Shown piece by piece: positions 54,149 through 62,829 of a DNA stretch of 64,000 nucleotides. The notes under the pieces were generated by a model. That model saw only the letters and a program-made list of their open reading frames with translations, was not told where the DNA came from and did not search any database. A program made the translations under genes and the position numbers. Origin of the DNA: Comamonas serinivorans (GTDB taxonomy: Bacteria > Pseudomonadota > Gammaproteobacteria > Burkholderiales > Burkholderiaceae_C); the NCBI RefSeq assembly GCF_002158865.1, contig NZ_CP021455.1, positions 1,674,001-1,738,000 of the forward strand, given 5' to 3'. How positions within the stretch are numbered: position 1 is the stretch's first letter; every line of letters starts with the position of its first letter.

Positions 54149-54860
54149 CGCTCAGCAACTGCTCCAGCTGGTCGCTGGGAATCGCGCCCGGCACGCGGCG
54201 TCCGGACTCGAACACCACCGTGGGCGTGCCCGTGATGCGGTACTTCTGGGCCAGCGCCACGTTGGCGTCGATGGCCGCGGTGTTGCAGCTGGCCTGGGCC
54301 GGGGCCTTGCCCTTGAGCATCCAGTCCGACCAGGTGGCGGCCTTGTCCTTGGCGCACCAGATGTTGCGCGTCTTGGTCACCGAGTCCTGGCCCAGGATGG
54401 GGATCAGGTAGACGTGCACGGTGACGTTGTCCAGCTTTTCGATCTCGCCCTCGAAGCGCTTGCAATAGCCGCAGTTGGGGTCGGCGAACACGGCCATCTG
54501 GCGCTTGCCGTTGCCGCGCTTGAGGGTGATGGCGTTCTTCACGGGCAGCGACTTGAAGTCGATGGCCGTGACCTTGGCCAGGCGCTCCTGGGTCAGGTTC
54601 TTCTGTGCGCGCGTGTCGAGCAGGTTGCCCTGGATGAGGTAGTTGCCTTCGGCGTCGGTGTAGAACAGGTCGGTGCCGATGCGGATCTCGTACAGGCCCT
54701 TCATCGGCGTGGGCTGCACCTCGTCGATGGCGGGCAGCTCGCTCATGCGGGCCGCCAGGTTCTTGCGGATCACGCTTTCCTGCGCCTGGGCCGAGGCCGC
54801 AAACAACAGGCAGGCGGCCAGGGTGGCGGAGGCGAGGCGGAACGTGGGCAGCTGGGTCAT
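54138..54860 (-). CDS. dsbC: Periplasmic disulfide isomerase DsbC
   Basis: A 240-residue DsbC. A signal peptide (ending SAQAQE, about residue 27) is followed by the dimerisation domain (SELPAIDEVQPTPMKGLYEI, residues 35-95) and a thioredoxin-fold domain with the catalytic motif CGYC in FADPNCGYCKRFEGEIEKL (about residues 130-133) and cis-proline in GTPTVVF. It shuffles wrong disulfides in the periplasm. The start is ATG 54858-54860; the longer frame upstream is spurious. It lies 56 bp after a UbiH-type gene, an order I know from Comamonadaceae. Confidence 0.95.
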   Translation of the reverse strand: MTQLPTFRLASATLAACLLFAASAQAQESVIRKNLAARMSELPAIDEVQPTPMKGLYEIRIGTDLFYTDAEGNYLIQGNLLDTRAQKNLTQERLAKVTAIDFKSLPVKNAITLKRGNGKRQMAVFADPNCGYCKRFEGEIEKLDNVTVHVYLIPILGQDSVTKTRNIWCAKDKAATWSDWMLKGKAPAQASCNTAAIDANVALAQKYRITGTPTVVFESGRRVPGAIPSDQLEQLLSDAN

Positions 54861-54916
54861 GGGGGAGCAATCAAATCGGTCGGTGGATCGGAAGAGGGGC
54901 GTGGCAGGCGTGGTGG

Positions 54917-56089
54917 TCAGCGGCTGCGCGCCACGCCCATGGCCTGGCGCGTCACCCAGCGTTTGAGCGGGCCGCTGGCGTCGAAGGCGCGCAAGCCCCA
55001 GTCCCGCAGGCCGGAGACCAGGGCGTTGTCGTGCCAGAACAGCTGTTGCAGGCCATCGGTGGCCAGTTGCATGGCGCGCACGTCGGCCTGGCGGGCGCGT
55101 TCGTAGCGGCGCAGCAGGCGCATGTCGCCCACGCTGCGCCAGCTTTCGCGCGTTTGCAGGATCTGCGCCAGCTCGGCCACGTCGGCCAGGCCCACGTTCA
55201 GGCCCTGGCCCGCCAGCGGGTGCATGGTGTGGGCGGCGTCGCCGGCCAGCGCCCAGACGGCGCCGGTCGCCTGGCCGGGCATGTCGCCCACCCAGCGCGC
55301 GGCGCGGCCCAGCTGCAGCGGCCAGCTCACGCGGCGGCTGGTCAGGGTCAGCGCGCCCAGGGTTTGGCGGCTGGCTTCGGCCAGGCGGCTTGCCAAGTCC
55401 GCGTCGGGCAGGGCCAGCAGATCGGCCGCAGCGGTCTGCGGCACGGACCAGACCACGGCCACCTCGCGCCCCTCGGGGCCGCCCAGCGGCAGAAAGGCCA
55501 GGATGTGCCCGTCTTCGAACCATTGGCGGGCCACTTGGCCGTGGGGCACTTCAGCTTGCAGGCGCAGCGCGATGGCGTGCTGCGGGTAGGCCACGCTGTC
55601 GAAGTGCACGCCCAGCGCGGCGCGCGTGTCGCTCGCCTTGCCTTCGCAGATCACGGTCAGCGGGGCTGGCACGGGCTGGCGCACCACATCGATGGCGGAC
55701 TGAAAGCGCACGGCGTCGCGCAGCAGGCCTTCGAGCACCGGCACGTCCACGATCCAGTTGAGGGCACCGACGTTCTGCGTCTGGGCATCGAAGTGCAGCT
55801 GGCCGCCGTCGGCGCTGAAGACCTGCATGGCCTGCACGGGCGTGGCGTGCTGCTCGTCCGGCCAGCAGCGCAGGCCTTCGAGCAGGCCGCGCGCATGGGC
55901 GTTGAGGGCATAGGCGCGCACGTCGGCGTGGCCGCTGTCGCTGCGCGTGGCTGCGCTGTGGGGGCCGGACAGGGCGGTGGCCTCGGTGTCCACCAGGGCC
56001 ACCCGCAAACGCGCGCGGGCCAACAACAATGCCAGGGTGCGGCCCACAATGCCACTGCCGCGCACGCAAACGTCTGGGGTATCGGACAT
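54917..56089 (-). CDS. UbiH-family FAD-dependent ubiquinone hydroxylase
   Basis: A 390-residue flavin monooxygenase. VCVRGSGIVGRTLALLLARARLRVALVD is a slightly atypical FAD motif (GSGIVG instead of GAGxxG), and WALAGDAAHTMHPLAGQGLNVGLADVAELAQIL is the family's second FAD motif. It is the usual length for UbiH/UbiF/UbiM and should hydroxylate a polyprenylphenol intermediate of ubiquinone. dsbC follows directly. The other UbiH-type gene at 36249 has a repeat insert and is longer. Confidence 0.9.
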   Translation of the reverse strand: MSDTPDVCVRGSGIVGRTLALLLARARLRVALVDTEATALSGPHSAATRSDSGHADVRAYALNAHARGLLEGLRCWPDEQHATPVQAMQVFSADGGQLHFDAQTQNVGALNWIVDVPVLEGLLRDAVRFQSAIDVVRQPVPAPLTVICEGKASDTRAALGVHFDSVAYPQHAIALRLQAEVPHGQVARQWFEDGHILAFLPLGGPEGREVAVVWSVPQTAAADLLALPDADLASRLAEASRQTLGALTLTSRRVSWPLQLGRAARWVGDMPGQATGAVWALAGDAAHTMHPLAGQGLNVGLADVAELAQILQTRESWRSVGDMRLLRRYERARQADVRAMQLATDGLQQLFWHDNALVSGLRDWGLRAFDASGPLKRWVTRQAMGVARSR

Positions 56090-56562
56090 GCGGGCATTCT
56101 AATGACGGCGCCATGCGGCCGCGGCGGCGCAGGGCATGGCGGCCAAGGCCGTCAGGCCCGGTGCGCGGCTCGGCTGGACCGGGTCAGCCCGAACGTGGCG
56201 CGAGGCCACTGAAACCGCCCTGCTGGGCACCCGGGGCAACGCCCAGTGCTGGGGACGGCACACCAGGATGGGTACACCGGTGCTGGGCGCTTGACGCAGC
56301 GCGGCGCGTCAACCACCCGCAGCAAGAGCTGCGCCACGACCTTGAGCGCAACCGATGGGCGACCGCACGCTGCGGGTTTGCCCATTTACCGCCCAGGTGG
56401 CGGCATCGCCTTTGGGCCGTCGGGCCGATTCGGCCATCGGCGGGATGAGTCCGATCATGGGATGTCAGCTCGCGCCGCATGCCTGGCCGATGAGCCCAAC
56501 CCCTTCGGGTCTGGCCGCAGGGCTGTGGCACAGTGCAGGCCGATCTCACGCGGCGACACACC
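56090..56562. other. Gene-free gap
   Basis: About 470 bp with no supportable gene, and no 46-nt palindrome. The start of the MOSC gene could extend to ATG 56533. Confidence 0.4.
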
Positions 56563-57474
56563 ATGCACACACCAGCGTCTGTTCCCACCCCGTTCCCCAG
56601 CGCCCCGTCTGCGGCCGCCGCCGGCCAGGGGACCTTGCACGAGATCTGGGTTCACCCGATCAAGAGCTGCGCCGGCATCGCCGTGCCCCAGGCGCGCCTG
56701 CTGGCCACCGGCCTGCAGTGGGACCGGCATTGGATGCTGGTGGACAGCGCCGGCCGCTTCGTGACCCAGCGCACGCACCCGCGCATGGCCTGGCTCGACC
56801 CGGCCTTGAGCGACACCGCGCTGACGGTGACGGCGCGGCACGCGCCCGAGCTGGGCGCCGTGAGCGTGGCGCTCGACGCCCCCGAGGCCGCGCTGGCGCG
56901 CCGGGCCGTGCAGGTGTGGAAATCCCAGCTGCCGGCGTGCGACGAGGGTGACGAGGTCGCCACCTGGTTCAGTGCCGCGCTGGGCACCGCCGTGCGCCTG
57001 GTGCGGTTCGACCCCGACCAGCGCCGCGCCTGCAGCGCCGAATGGCTGGGTGGCGACACCGCCCACACCGAGTTCGCCGACGGTTTTCCCTTGCTGGTGA
57101 CCACCGACAGCAGCCTGCCCGTGCTCAACGCGCGCCTGCAGGCGGCCGGGGCGGCGCCTGTCGACATGCGGCGGTTTCGGCCCAACCTGGTGCTGAGCGG
57201 CTTTGACGCGCACGCCGAAGACCGCATGCAGTCGCTCACCCTGGATGGCGATGCGGTGCACCTGCGCCCCGTGAAGCCCTGCACGCGCTGCCCCATCCCC
57301 GACATCGACCCCGACACCGCCCAGCTCGGCCAGGCCGTGCGCACGGCCCTCAAGGCCTACCGGGCCGATGCCCGCTTGAACGGCGCGCTGACCTTTGGCC
57401 AGAACGCCATCGTGACGGCCGGCGAGGGGACGCTGCTGCGCGTGGGCATGCCGGTGCAGGCGGCATGGTCTTGA
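56563..57474 (+). CDS. MOSC-domain protein
   Basis: A 303-residue protein with an N-terminal MOSC_N beta-barrel (LHEIWVHPIKSCAGIAVPQARLLATGLQWDRHWMLVD) and a C-terminal MOSC domain, including the conserved Cys in LRPVKPCTRCPIPDID. MOSC proteins bind molybdenum-cofactor sulfur species; members such as YcbX and mARC reduce N-hydroxylated compounds. A Ser/Pro/Ala-rich extension occupies residues 1-24. The ATG at 56563 or one at 56533 may be used. Its stop is directly followed by a palindrome. Confidence 0.9.
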   Translation: MHTPASVPTPFPSAPSAAAAGQGTLHEIWVHPIKSCAGIAVPQARLLATGLQWDRHWMLVDSAGRFVTQRTHPRMAWLDPALSDTALTVTARHAPELGAVSVALDAPEAALARRAVQVWKSQLPACDEGDEVATWFSAALGTAVRLVRFDPDQRRACSAEWLGGDTAHTEFADGFPLLVTTDSSLPVLNARLQAAGAAPVDMRRFRPNLVLSGFDAHAEDRMQSLTLDGDAVHLRPVKPCTRCPIPDIDPDTAQLGQAVRTALKAYRADARLNGALTFGQNAIVTAGEGTLLRVGMPVQAAWS

Positions 57475-57475
57475 G

Positions 57476-57521
57476 GTATGGGGTGAGTGCCGTTGTGCGT
57501 GAAACGGCAAGGCGGCGATAC
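57476..57521. repeat. 46-nt palindromic element, copy 19
   Basis: Outer GTAT/ATAC and inner TGCCGTT/AACGGCA (7 pairs) with an 8-nt loop; the middle parts do not pair. It starts two bases after the MOSC stop codon. Left flank GAG, right TGC. Confidence 0.87.
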
Positions 57522-57586
57522 TGCTGAGTTCTGGTTTCGATGCCGATGCCGGAAGCTGGCCAGGTCGGCGAGACGAGGCGGCGCGT

Positions 57587-58078
57587 TCAGGCGGCCGGCT
57601 GATCCATCAAGCGCAGGATGCGGGTCCACTCGGCCTCGGTCACGGGGGTGATGGACAGGCGGTTGCCGCGCTTGAGCACCGTCATGTCGGCCAGCTCGGG
57701 CACCTGGCGCAGTTCGTCCAGGCTGATCAGGCGCGTCTTGCGCGTGGCCTTGACCTGGCGCAGCAGCCAGCGCGGCGCATCGCGGCTGGCCTTGGCATCG
57801 TGGTAGGGCGATTCGGGGTCGAACTGGGTCGGGTCGGGCTCGATGTCGGAGGCCACCTCGGCCAGGCCCGCGATGCCGGGTTCGGGGCAGCTTGAGTGGT
57901 AGAACAGCACGCCATCGCCCACGCGCATGGCATCGCGCATGAAGTTGCGTGCCTGGTAGTTGCGCACGCCGGTCCAGGGCACGGTCGCGCCGGGCGCGGC
58001 CAGCGCATCGTCGATCGAGCATTCGTCGGGCTCGGACTTCATGAGCCAGTACTGGCGGGGTGGGGCAGGCGTGGTCAT
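57587..58078 (-). CDS. EVE-domain (PUA-like) protein
   Basis: A 163-residue EVE domain protein. QYWLMKSEPDECSIDDAL at the start, WTGVRNYQARNFMRDAMRVGDGVLFYHSSCPEPGIAGLAEV in the middle and the C-terminal GNRLSITPVTEAEWTRILRL are typical. EVE domains bind modified bases in RNA or DNA; bacterial housekeeping members are common and of unclear role. The start ATG 58076-58078 follows the divergent IclR gene's upstream region. Confidence 0.93.
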   Translation of the reverse strand: MTTPAPPRQYWLMKSEPDECSIDDALAAPGATVPWTGVRNYQARNFMRDAMRVGDGVLFYHSSCPEPGIAGLAEVASDIEPDPTQFDPESPYHDAKASRDAPRWLLRQVKATRKTRLISLDELRQVPELADMTVLKRGNRLSITPVTEAEWTRILRLMDQPAA

Positions 58079-58325
58079 GGGGCTGGGGCGTGAGATCGGA
58101 TGCCGCCAGTATGCCCGGGTTGTCGATTCAACGCCATCGAGCAGGGCGGTGTACTGCATGGCGAGAGGCGGCTGAGTTGCTTGGCGTGCGGCGCGGGCAA
58201 GGGGACGACCGGTGGCACGGGCCCTGGCCGCCAATGTCCCAGCGGTGCCTCTGGTGATTCGCCAGGCGAAACAACCGTTTCGCGACATTGACGTGCCGTG
58301 CCGCGCGCGACCATGATTGCGCCAC

Positions 58326-59135
58326 ATGACCCCCATTGCATTGCCGGGCTTGGTGGACCCCCACGATTTGAGCGCCGACCGCCAGTTCTCGATGAACCTC
58401 GCGCGCGGCCTGCAGGTGCTGCGCGCGTTCACCGCGCAAGAGCCGGTGCTGGGCAACCGCGACATCGCCGCACGCACCGGCCTGCCCAAGGCCACGGTTT
58501 CGCGCATCACCTACACCCTGACGCTGATGGGCTACCTCGCGCGCGATGCCAGCCAGAAGCGCTATTGCCTGGGCCCGGGCGTGCTGTCGCTGGGCCACCC
58601 GCTGCTGGCCAGCATGACCGCGCGCCAGCAGGCAGGGCCCTTGATGGACGAGTTGGCGCGCCAGACCGGCTGCACCGTCAACCTGGCCATGCGGGACCGC
58701 GACCAGGCCGTGTACCTGGCCACCGTGCGGGCAGACGCCAGCAACCCGCACCTGCCCGACATCGGCAGCACGCGGCCCATTTTGTTCACGGCCGTGGGCC
58801 GGGCCCTGGTGCTGGGCGCCAGCGAGCCCGAACAGGTGGCCATCCTCAACCACCTGCGGGTGCAGGCCCCGCAGCAGTTTGCCGAGCACTGGCCGGTGTT
58901 CGACAGCGACCGCCAGCGCTTTGCGCAGGCCGGCTACTGCCAGTCGGACGGCGACCCTTACCTGGGTATCCACGCCGTGGCCATGCCGCTGTATCGGCAG
59001 CCTGGAGAACCCCTGCTGGCCATGAACTGCACGCGGTATGGCGGACCCAGCGCGCAGGACCACCTGGTGAACCATGCGCTGCCCTTGCTGCGGCGCGTGG
59101 TCAAGCAGTACGAGCTGGCGCATGTGCGGCGCTGA
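58326..59135 (+). CDS. IclR-family transcriptional regulator
   Basis: A 269-residue IclR regulator. The N-terminal winged helix-turn-helix (LARGLQVLRAFTAQEPVLGNRDIAARTGLPKATVSRITYTLTLMGYL, residues 25-72) is followed by the GAF-like effector domain (residues 85-265). IclR proteins usually control nearby catabolic genes. The acyl-CoA dehydrogenase gene starts 123 bp downstream on the same strand, so it is a likely target; no operator could be read. Confidence 0.92.
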   Translation: MTPIALPGLVDPHDLSADRQFSMNLARGLQVLRAFTAQEPVLGNRDIAARTGLPKATVSRITYTLTLMGYLARDASQKRYCLGPGVLSLGHPLLASMTARQQAGPLMDELARQTGCTVNLAMRDRDQAVYLATVRADASNPHLPDIGSTRPILFTAVGRALVLGASEPEQVAILNHLRVQAPQQFAEHWPVFDSDRQRFAQAGYCQSDGDPYLGIHAVAMPLYRQPGEPLLAMNCTRYGGPSAQDHLVNHALPLLRRVVKQYELAHVRR

Positions 59136-59258
59136 CGGCCGCTTGGCCGCCAGGCAGTGCACCTGTGCCAGGCCCCACCGCGCGCCGCGCCGCCCCGTCA
59201 TCCGCCCCGCGGCCCTTGTCCACGCGGCCCTGTTGTTTGTTTGATCCTTGAGCACGCC

Positions 59259-60422
59259 ATGATCCGAGACCCCCAAGCCCTGCACGCCCTGTTGGCCGAT
59301 GTGCGCGAATTCACCCAGACCGTGTGCCTGCCGCTCGAAGCGCAGATCGACGCCCACGACGCCATGCCCGAGGCCGTGGTGGACGGCATGCGTCGCCTGG
59401 GCCTGTTCGGCCACAGCATCCCCGCGGCCTACGGCGGCGCGGGCCTGACGACCGAAGAGCTGGCCCTGGTGAACATCGAGGTCTCGCAGGCCTCGCCCAC
59501 CTTCCGCGCCCGCTTTGGCGGCAACACCGGCATCGCGGCCGAATCGCTGATCGTGGACGGCACCGAGGCGCAGCGCCAGCGCTACCTGCCGCGCATGGCC
59601 AGCGGCGAGCTGACCGGCTGCTTTGCGCTGACCGAACCCGAGGCCGGTTCGGATGCGATCTCGCTGACGACCACGGCGCGGCGCGAGGGCGACGATTTCG
59701 TGCTCAACGGCCACAAGTGCTTCATCACCAACGCGCCCATTGCCGGCCTGTTCACGGTGTTCGCGCGCACCGAGGCCGGCCGCGGCGCCGCCGGCATCTC
59801 GGCCTTCCTGGTCGAGCGGGGCACGCCCGGCCTCACCACGCCCGAGCCGCCGCGCAAGATGGGCCAGCACGGCTCGCCCGTGGGCGAGGTCATCCTGCAG
59901 GACTGCCGCGTGCCCGCCAGCAGCGTGGTGGGCGGCGAGGCCTTGCTGGGCCAGGGTTTTCGCACCGCCATGAAGACGCTGAACAAGCAGCGCATCAACC
60001 TGGCGGGCCTGTGCGTGGGGCCGGCCATTCGGCTGGTGCACGAGATGGTGGCGCGCGCGCGGGCGCGCCAGCAGTTCGGGCAGGCGATCGGCGAGTTCCA
60101 GCTGGTGCAGCAGATGATCGCCGAGAGCAACACCGAAGTGCACGCCGCGCGGGCCCTGGTGCTGGAGACGGCGCGCAAGCGCGATGCCGGCGAGGACGTG
60201 ACCATGGAGGCCTCGATGTGCAAGGTCTTCGCCACCGAGATGTGCGGCCGCGTGGCCGACCGCGCGGTGCAGGTGTTCGGCGGCTCGGGCTACATGGCCG
60301 GCAACGTGGCCGAGCGCTTTTTCCGCGACGTGCGCCTGTTCCGCCTGTACGAAGGCACGACGCAGATCCACTGGCTCAACATCGCCAAGCGCACGCTGGC
60401 CGCGGGCGGAGCAGGTGTGTGA
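59259..60422 (+). CDS. Acyl-CoA dehydrogenase
   Basis: A 387-residue flavin acyl-CoA dehydrogenase. GCFALTEPEAGSDAISLTTTA is the FAD-facing signature, ITNAPIAGLFTVFART follows, and the catalytic Glu is in FRLYEGTTQIHWLNIAKRTL near the C-terminus. Family length is as expected. It oxidises an acyl-CoA substrate, passing electrons to ETF; the chain length or branch specificity is not readable. It follows the IclR gene on the same strand. Confidence 0.95.
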   Translation: MIRDPQALHALLADVREFTQTVCLPLEAQIDAHDAMPEAVVDGMRRLGLFGHSIPAAYGGAGLTTEELALVNIEVSQASPTFRARFGGNTGIAAESLIVDGTEAQRQRYLPRMASGELTGCFALTEPEAGSDAISLTTTARREGDDFVLNGHKCFITNAPIAGLFTVFARTEAGRGAAGISAFLVERGTPGLTTPEPPRKMGQHGSPVGEVILQDCRVPASSVVGGEALLGQGFRTAMKTLNKQRINLAGLCVGPAIRLVHEMVARARARQQFGQAIGEFQLVQQMIAESNTEVHAARALVLETARKRDAGEDVTMEASMCKVFATEMCGRVADRAVQVFGGSGYMAGNVAERFFRDVRLFRLYEGTTQIHWLNIAKRTLAAGGAGV

Positions 60423-60436
60423 CAGGCGTGGTTGAG

Positions 60437-60482
60437 GTATGCCTGTCAGGCCGATGATGCTGCATCGCAACTGGAGGGCTAC
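60437..60482. repeat. 46-nt palindromic element, copy 20
   Basis: Outer GTA/TAC only; the inner stem is CGATG/CATCG (5 pairs), the CGAT variant. Left flank GAG, right TGG. It lies 15 bp after the acyl-CoA dehydrogenase stop. Confidence 0.75.
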
Positions 60483-60760
60483 TGGGGCAGATCGGTGTCC
60501 TGCGGCGCGTGTTTCCTGGTCTGTGACCGGCGCGGGGCGCGCCTGAGGCAGGCGGCGCCGAACCACGCGCTGACCTCGCGGTCGGGTCGCCGCTCACGGG
60601 CCCAGGGCTGTTTCAGCTGGGACGACTTCGCTCGCGCCCTGGCGGCTCACGTCGCCGCCGTTGCGCGAAGATCGGCGGTCCGTGCCGAACCGCGTTGACG
60701 GGGTGAGGCTTGCCCGCGGTCTCTGGCCACGAGGCCATCCGGGCTGCATTTCGGTCCGCT

Positions 60761-61402
60761 TCAGGCGGCCAGCAGGTAGGCCGACACGGCCACGGCCAGT
60801 TCGGCATCCAGCGCGGGGCTGCTCAGGCGCAGCGGCCCGGGATCGTTGAGCAGGGCATTGACCAGCGTGCCCATGGCCATCTGGAAGGCGAACCGCAGCC
60901 GCGCCCGCATGGCCGGCGTGTCCGGCAGCCCGGCCGCGGCCAGCATGAGTGGCGAGACCTGCTCCACCAGCTGTTGCCCGCCGTGCTTGAACGGCGCCCA
61001 GGTTTCGCGGTGCCGCGGGTCCTGCAGCGAGGCGCGCAGCACGCCTTCGTGGCGCCGCAGCGCCTGGCGCATGGTGCCCAGCAGTGCGGCGGCGGCGCCG
61101 CGCAGGTCGGGGGCGCCGCGCTCCAGCCGTGCCACCGTGGCCTGCATGCGCAGGCCGATGTCGTGTGCGGCCAGCGTCAGCAGGGCCTGCACATACGCGT
61201 CCTTGCCCGAAAAGCGGCCGTAGAAGGCGCCCGTGGTCAGCTGGGCCTGGGCGCACAGCTCCTGCACCGAAATGGCATCGATGGTGCGCGTGCGCAGCAG
61301 CTCGCGGCCGGCGTCGAGCAGCGCGTCGCTGCTGCGTTGTGCGGCCCGGTAGCGGGGCGGTGCGTAGCCGTTCTGCCGGGTCAGGGGTGAGGGTTTGGTC
61401 AT
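60761..61402 (-). CDS. TetR-family transcriptional regulator
   Basis: A 213-residue TetR regulator. The N-terminal helix-turn-helix (ALLDAGRELLRTRTIDAISVQELCAQAQLTTGAFYGRFSGKDAYVQALL, residues 27-75) is typical. The C-terminal ligand domain is of unknown specificity. It is transcribed divergently from the TauD-type dioxygenase gene, and a perfect 21-bp palindrome lies between the two, so it probably represses itself and that gene. Confidence 0.93.
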   Translation of the reverse strand: MTKPSPLTRQNGYAPPRYRAAQRSSDALLDAGRELLRTRTIDAISVQELCAQAQLTTGAFYGRFSGKDAYVQALLTLAAHDIGLRMQATVARLERGAPDLRGAAAALLGTMRQALRRHEGVLRASLQDPRHRETWAPFKHGGQQLVEQVSPLMLAAAGLPDTPAMRARLRFAFQMAMGTLVNALLNDPGPLRLSSPALDAELAVAVSAYLLAA

Positions 61403-61475
61403 GGCTGCGGCGGATTGTGCCAAGAGACTGCCCAGCGAAACGCCGGGCCTTGCGCAACCCGGGCGGGATGGTTGA

Positions 61476-61496
61476 AAATATAACGACGTTATATTT
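61476..61496. promoter_or_regulatory. 21-bp perfect palindrome, candidate TetR operator
   Basis: AAATATAACG (61476-61485), A, CGTTATATTT (61487-61496): a perfect 10-1-10 inverted repeat in the 117-bp spacer between the divergent TetR and dioxygenase genes. It is AT-rich and likely overlaps promoter elements of one or both genes. Confidence 0.85.
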
Positions 61497-61519
61497 GTAA
61501 TGTGATTACATCAGGAGAC

Positions 61520-62431
61520 ATGATGCTCGCCACCGACGACGATGTGCAGACCCGCGCCACGCCCGCCACCCCGCCGCTCAGCACGCCGCTGCGGCTGCAG
61601 CGCATCTCGCCGGCCCTGGGGGTCGAGGTATCGGGCATCGACCTGCGCGAGCCGCTGAGCGACGCGCAGGTGAAGGACCTGCGCAGTGCGCTGGTGGCCC
61701 ACAAGGTGCTGGTGTTCCGCGACCAGGACATCACGCCGGCGCAGCATGTGGCCTTCGCCAGCCGCTTTGGCGAGCTGGAGATCCACCCTGTGTTCCCACG
61801 CCACGCCGATCACCCCGAGCTGGTGCTGCTGGGCGGCAATGCGCAAAAGGCGGCCAGCGAAAACGTCTACCACACCGATGTGTCGTGGCGTGAGCTGCCT
61901 TCGATGTCGTCCATCCTGCGCTGCGAGGTCTGTCCCGATGTCGGCGGCGACACCATCTGGGTGAACATGGAGCTGGCCTACGAGCGCCTGCCCGAACACC
62001 GCAAGGCGCAGATCCAAGAGCTGTTTGCCGTGCACGACATCATGCCGGCCTTCGGTCGGCGCATGAACCCCGAAGAGCGCGATGCCGCGCGCAAGCAGTT
62101 TCCGCCCGTGAGCCACCCCGTGGTCCGCACCCACCCCGAAAGCGGCAACAAGATCCTGTACGTGAACGCGGCGTTCGTGACCCACCTGGAGAACTTCACC
62201 GCCTGCAACCCCGTGCGCGGGGCGTTCGAGTCGCATTCCGAGAAGAACGACTTGCTCGAATACCTGTACCGCCAGGCGGCGTACCCCGAATACCAGATGC
62301 GCCTGCGCTGGGCGCCCAACACCATCGCCATGTGGGACAACCGCTCGACGCAGCACTACGCGGTGCAGGATTACTTCCCGGCCGTGCGCCGCATGATGCG
62401 GGCGACGGTGATCGGCGACAAGCCGTTCTGA
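61520..62431 (+). CDS. TauD/TfdA-family Fe(II)/2-oxoglutarate dioxygenase
   Basis: A 303-residue alpha-ketoglutarate-dependent dioxygenase of the TauD/TfdA family. The facial triad begins with the His-X-Asp in VYHTDVSWRELP (about residue 118) and ends with a His in NRSTQHYAVQDY (about residue 277); RRMMRATVIG supplies the 2-oxoglutarate Arg. Family members cleave taurine, alkylsulfonates, 2,4-D and similar compounds. The sulfur-assimilation genes near 1.5-5.5 kb give no direct link. The ATG at 61520 follows CAGGAG; a second ATG follows at once. Confidence 0.93.
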   Translation: MMLATDDDVQTRATPATPPLSTPLRLQRISPALGVEVSGIDLREPLSDAQVKDLRSALVAHKVLVFRDQDITPAQHVAFASRFGELEIHPVFPRHADHPELVLLGGNAQKAASENVYHTDVSWRELPSMSSILRCEVCPDVGGDTIWVNMELAYERLPEHRKAQIQELFAVHDIMPAFGRRMNPEERDAARKQFPPVSHPVVRTHPESGNKILYVNAAFVTHLENFTACNPVRGAFESHSEKNDLLEYLYRQAAYPEYQMRLRWAPNTIAMWDNRSTQHYAVQDYFPAVRRMMRATVIGDKPF

Positions 62432-62478
62432 GCCTGAAGCCAGAGCCCTGAATCCTGGCCGGCGCACGGCCGCACGAC

Positions 62479-62514
62479 ACAACGCCACCGCTCGTTGCCG
62501 AGCGGTGGCGTTGT
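62479..62514. terminator. 16-bp perfect hairpin after the dioxygenase gene
   Basis: ACAACGCCACCGCTCG (62479-62494) pairs perfectly with its complement (62499-62514) over a TTGC loop. The following GGTTCAG is only weakly T-rich. Sits 48 bp after the stop and 316 bp from the convergent hydratase gene, so it may end transcription from either side. Confidence 0.75.
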
Positions 62515-62772
62515 GGTTCAGGGGGATCCGTGAAGCGGCAGCGCGCGTTGCGCGTGGAAAGAGGTCACGGCGCAGCGATCCAGGCAGCCGGCCTTGTTCA
62601 CGCGAACGGTGTGCGTCAGCCAGCCACGGCCAGGGATGCTGGGCCCGCAGGCGTTCGGGTTCAGGCGCCTGGGCGTGTGGCGTGGATTCGTTCCGGGCGG
62701 TGACCACGCTCAGCCTGACGCGCTTGTCGATGCGGGGATGCGAATCAGCGCCGGCCATGACGAGATTTTGGG

Positions 62773-62818
62773 GTATCCATTCATGATCGACGATGAAAAA
62801 TCGAGAATGGCTGGATAC
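62773..62818. repeat. 46-nt palindromic element, copy 21
   Basis: Outer GTATCCA/TGGATAC extended by GGG/CCC flanks (10 pairs), CAT/ATG, and inner TCGA/TCGA with the CGA variant of the inner stem. Lies 11 bp after the PaaG-like gene's stop. Confidence 0.88.
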
Positions 62819-62829
62819 CCCTTGGTCCA

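Larger units (their letters stand above)
62432..62829. other. Gap with terminator and palindrome
   Basis: About 400 bp holding the hairpin terminator at 62479-62514 and palindrome copy 21 (62773-62818). No gene is supported. Confidence 0.5.
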
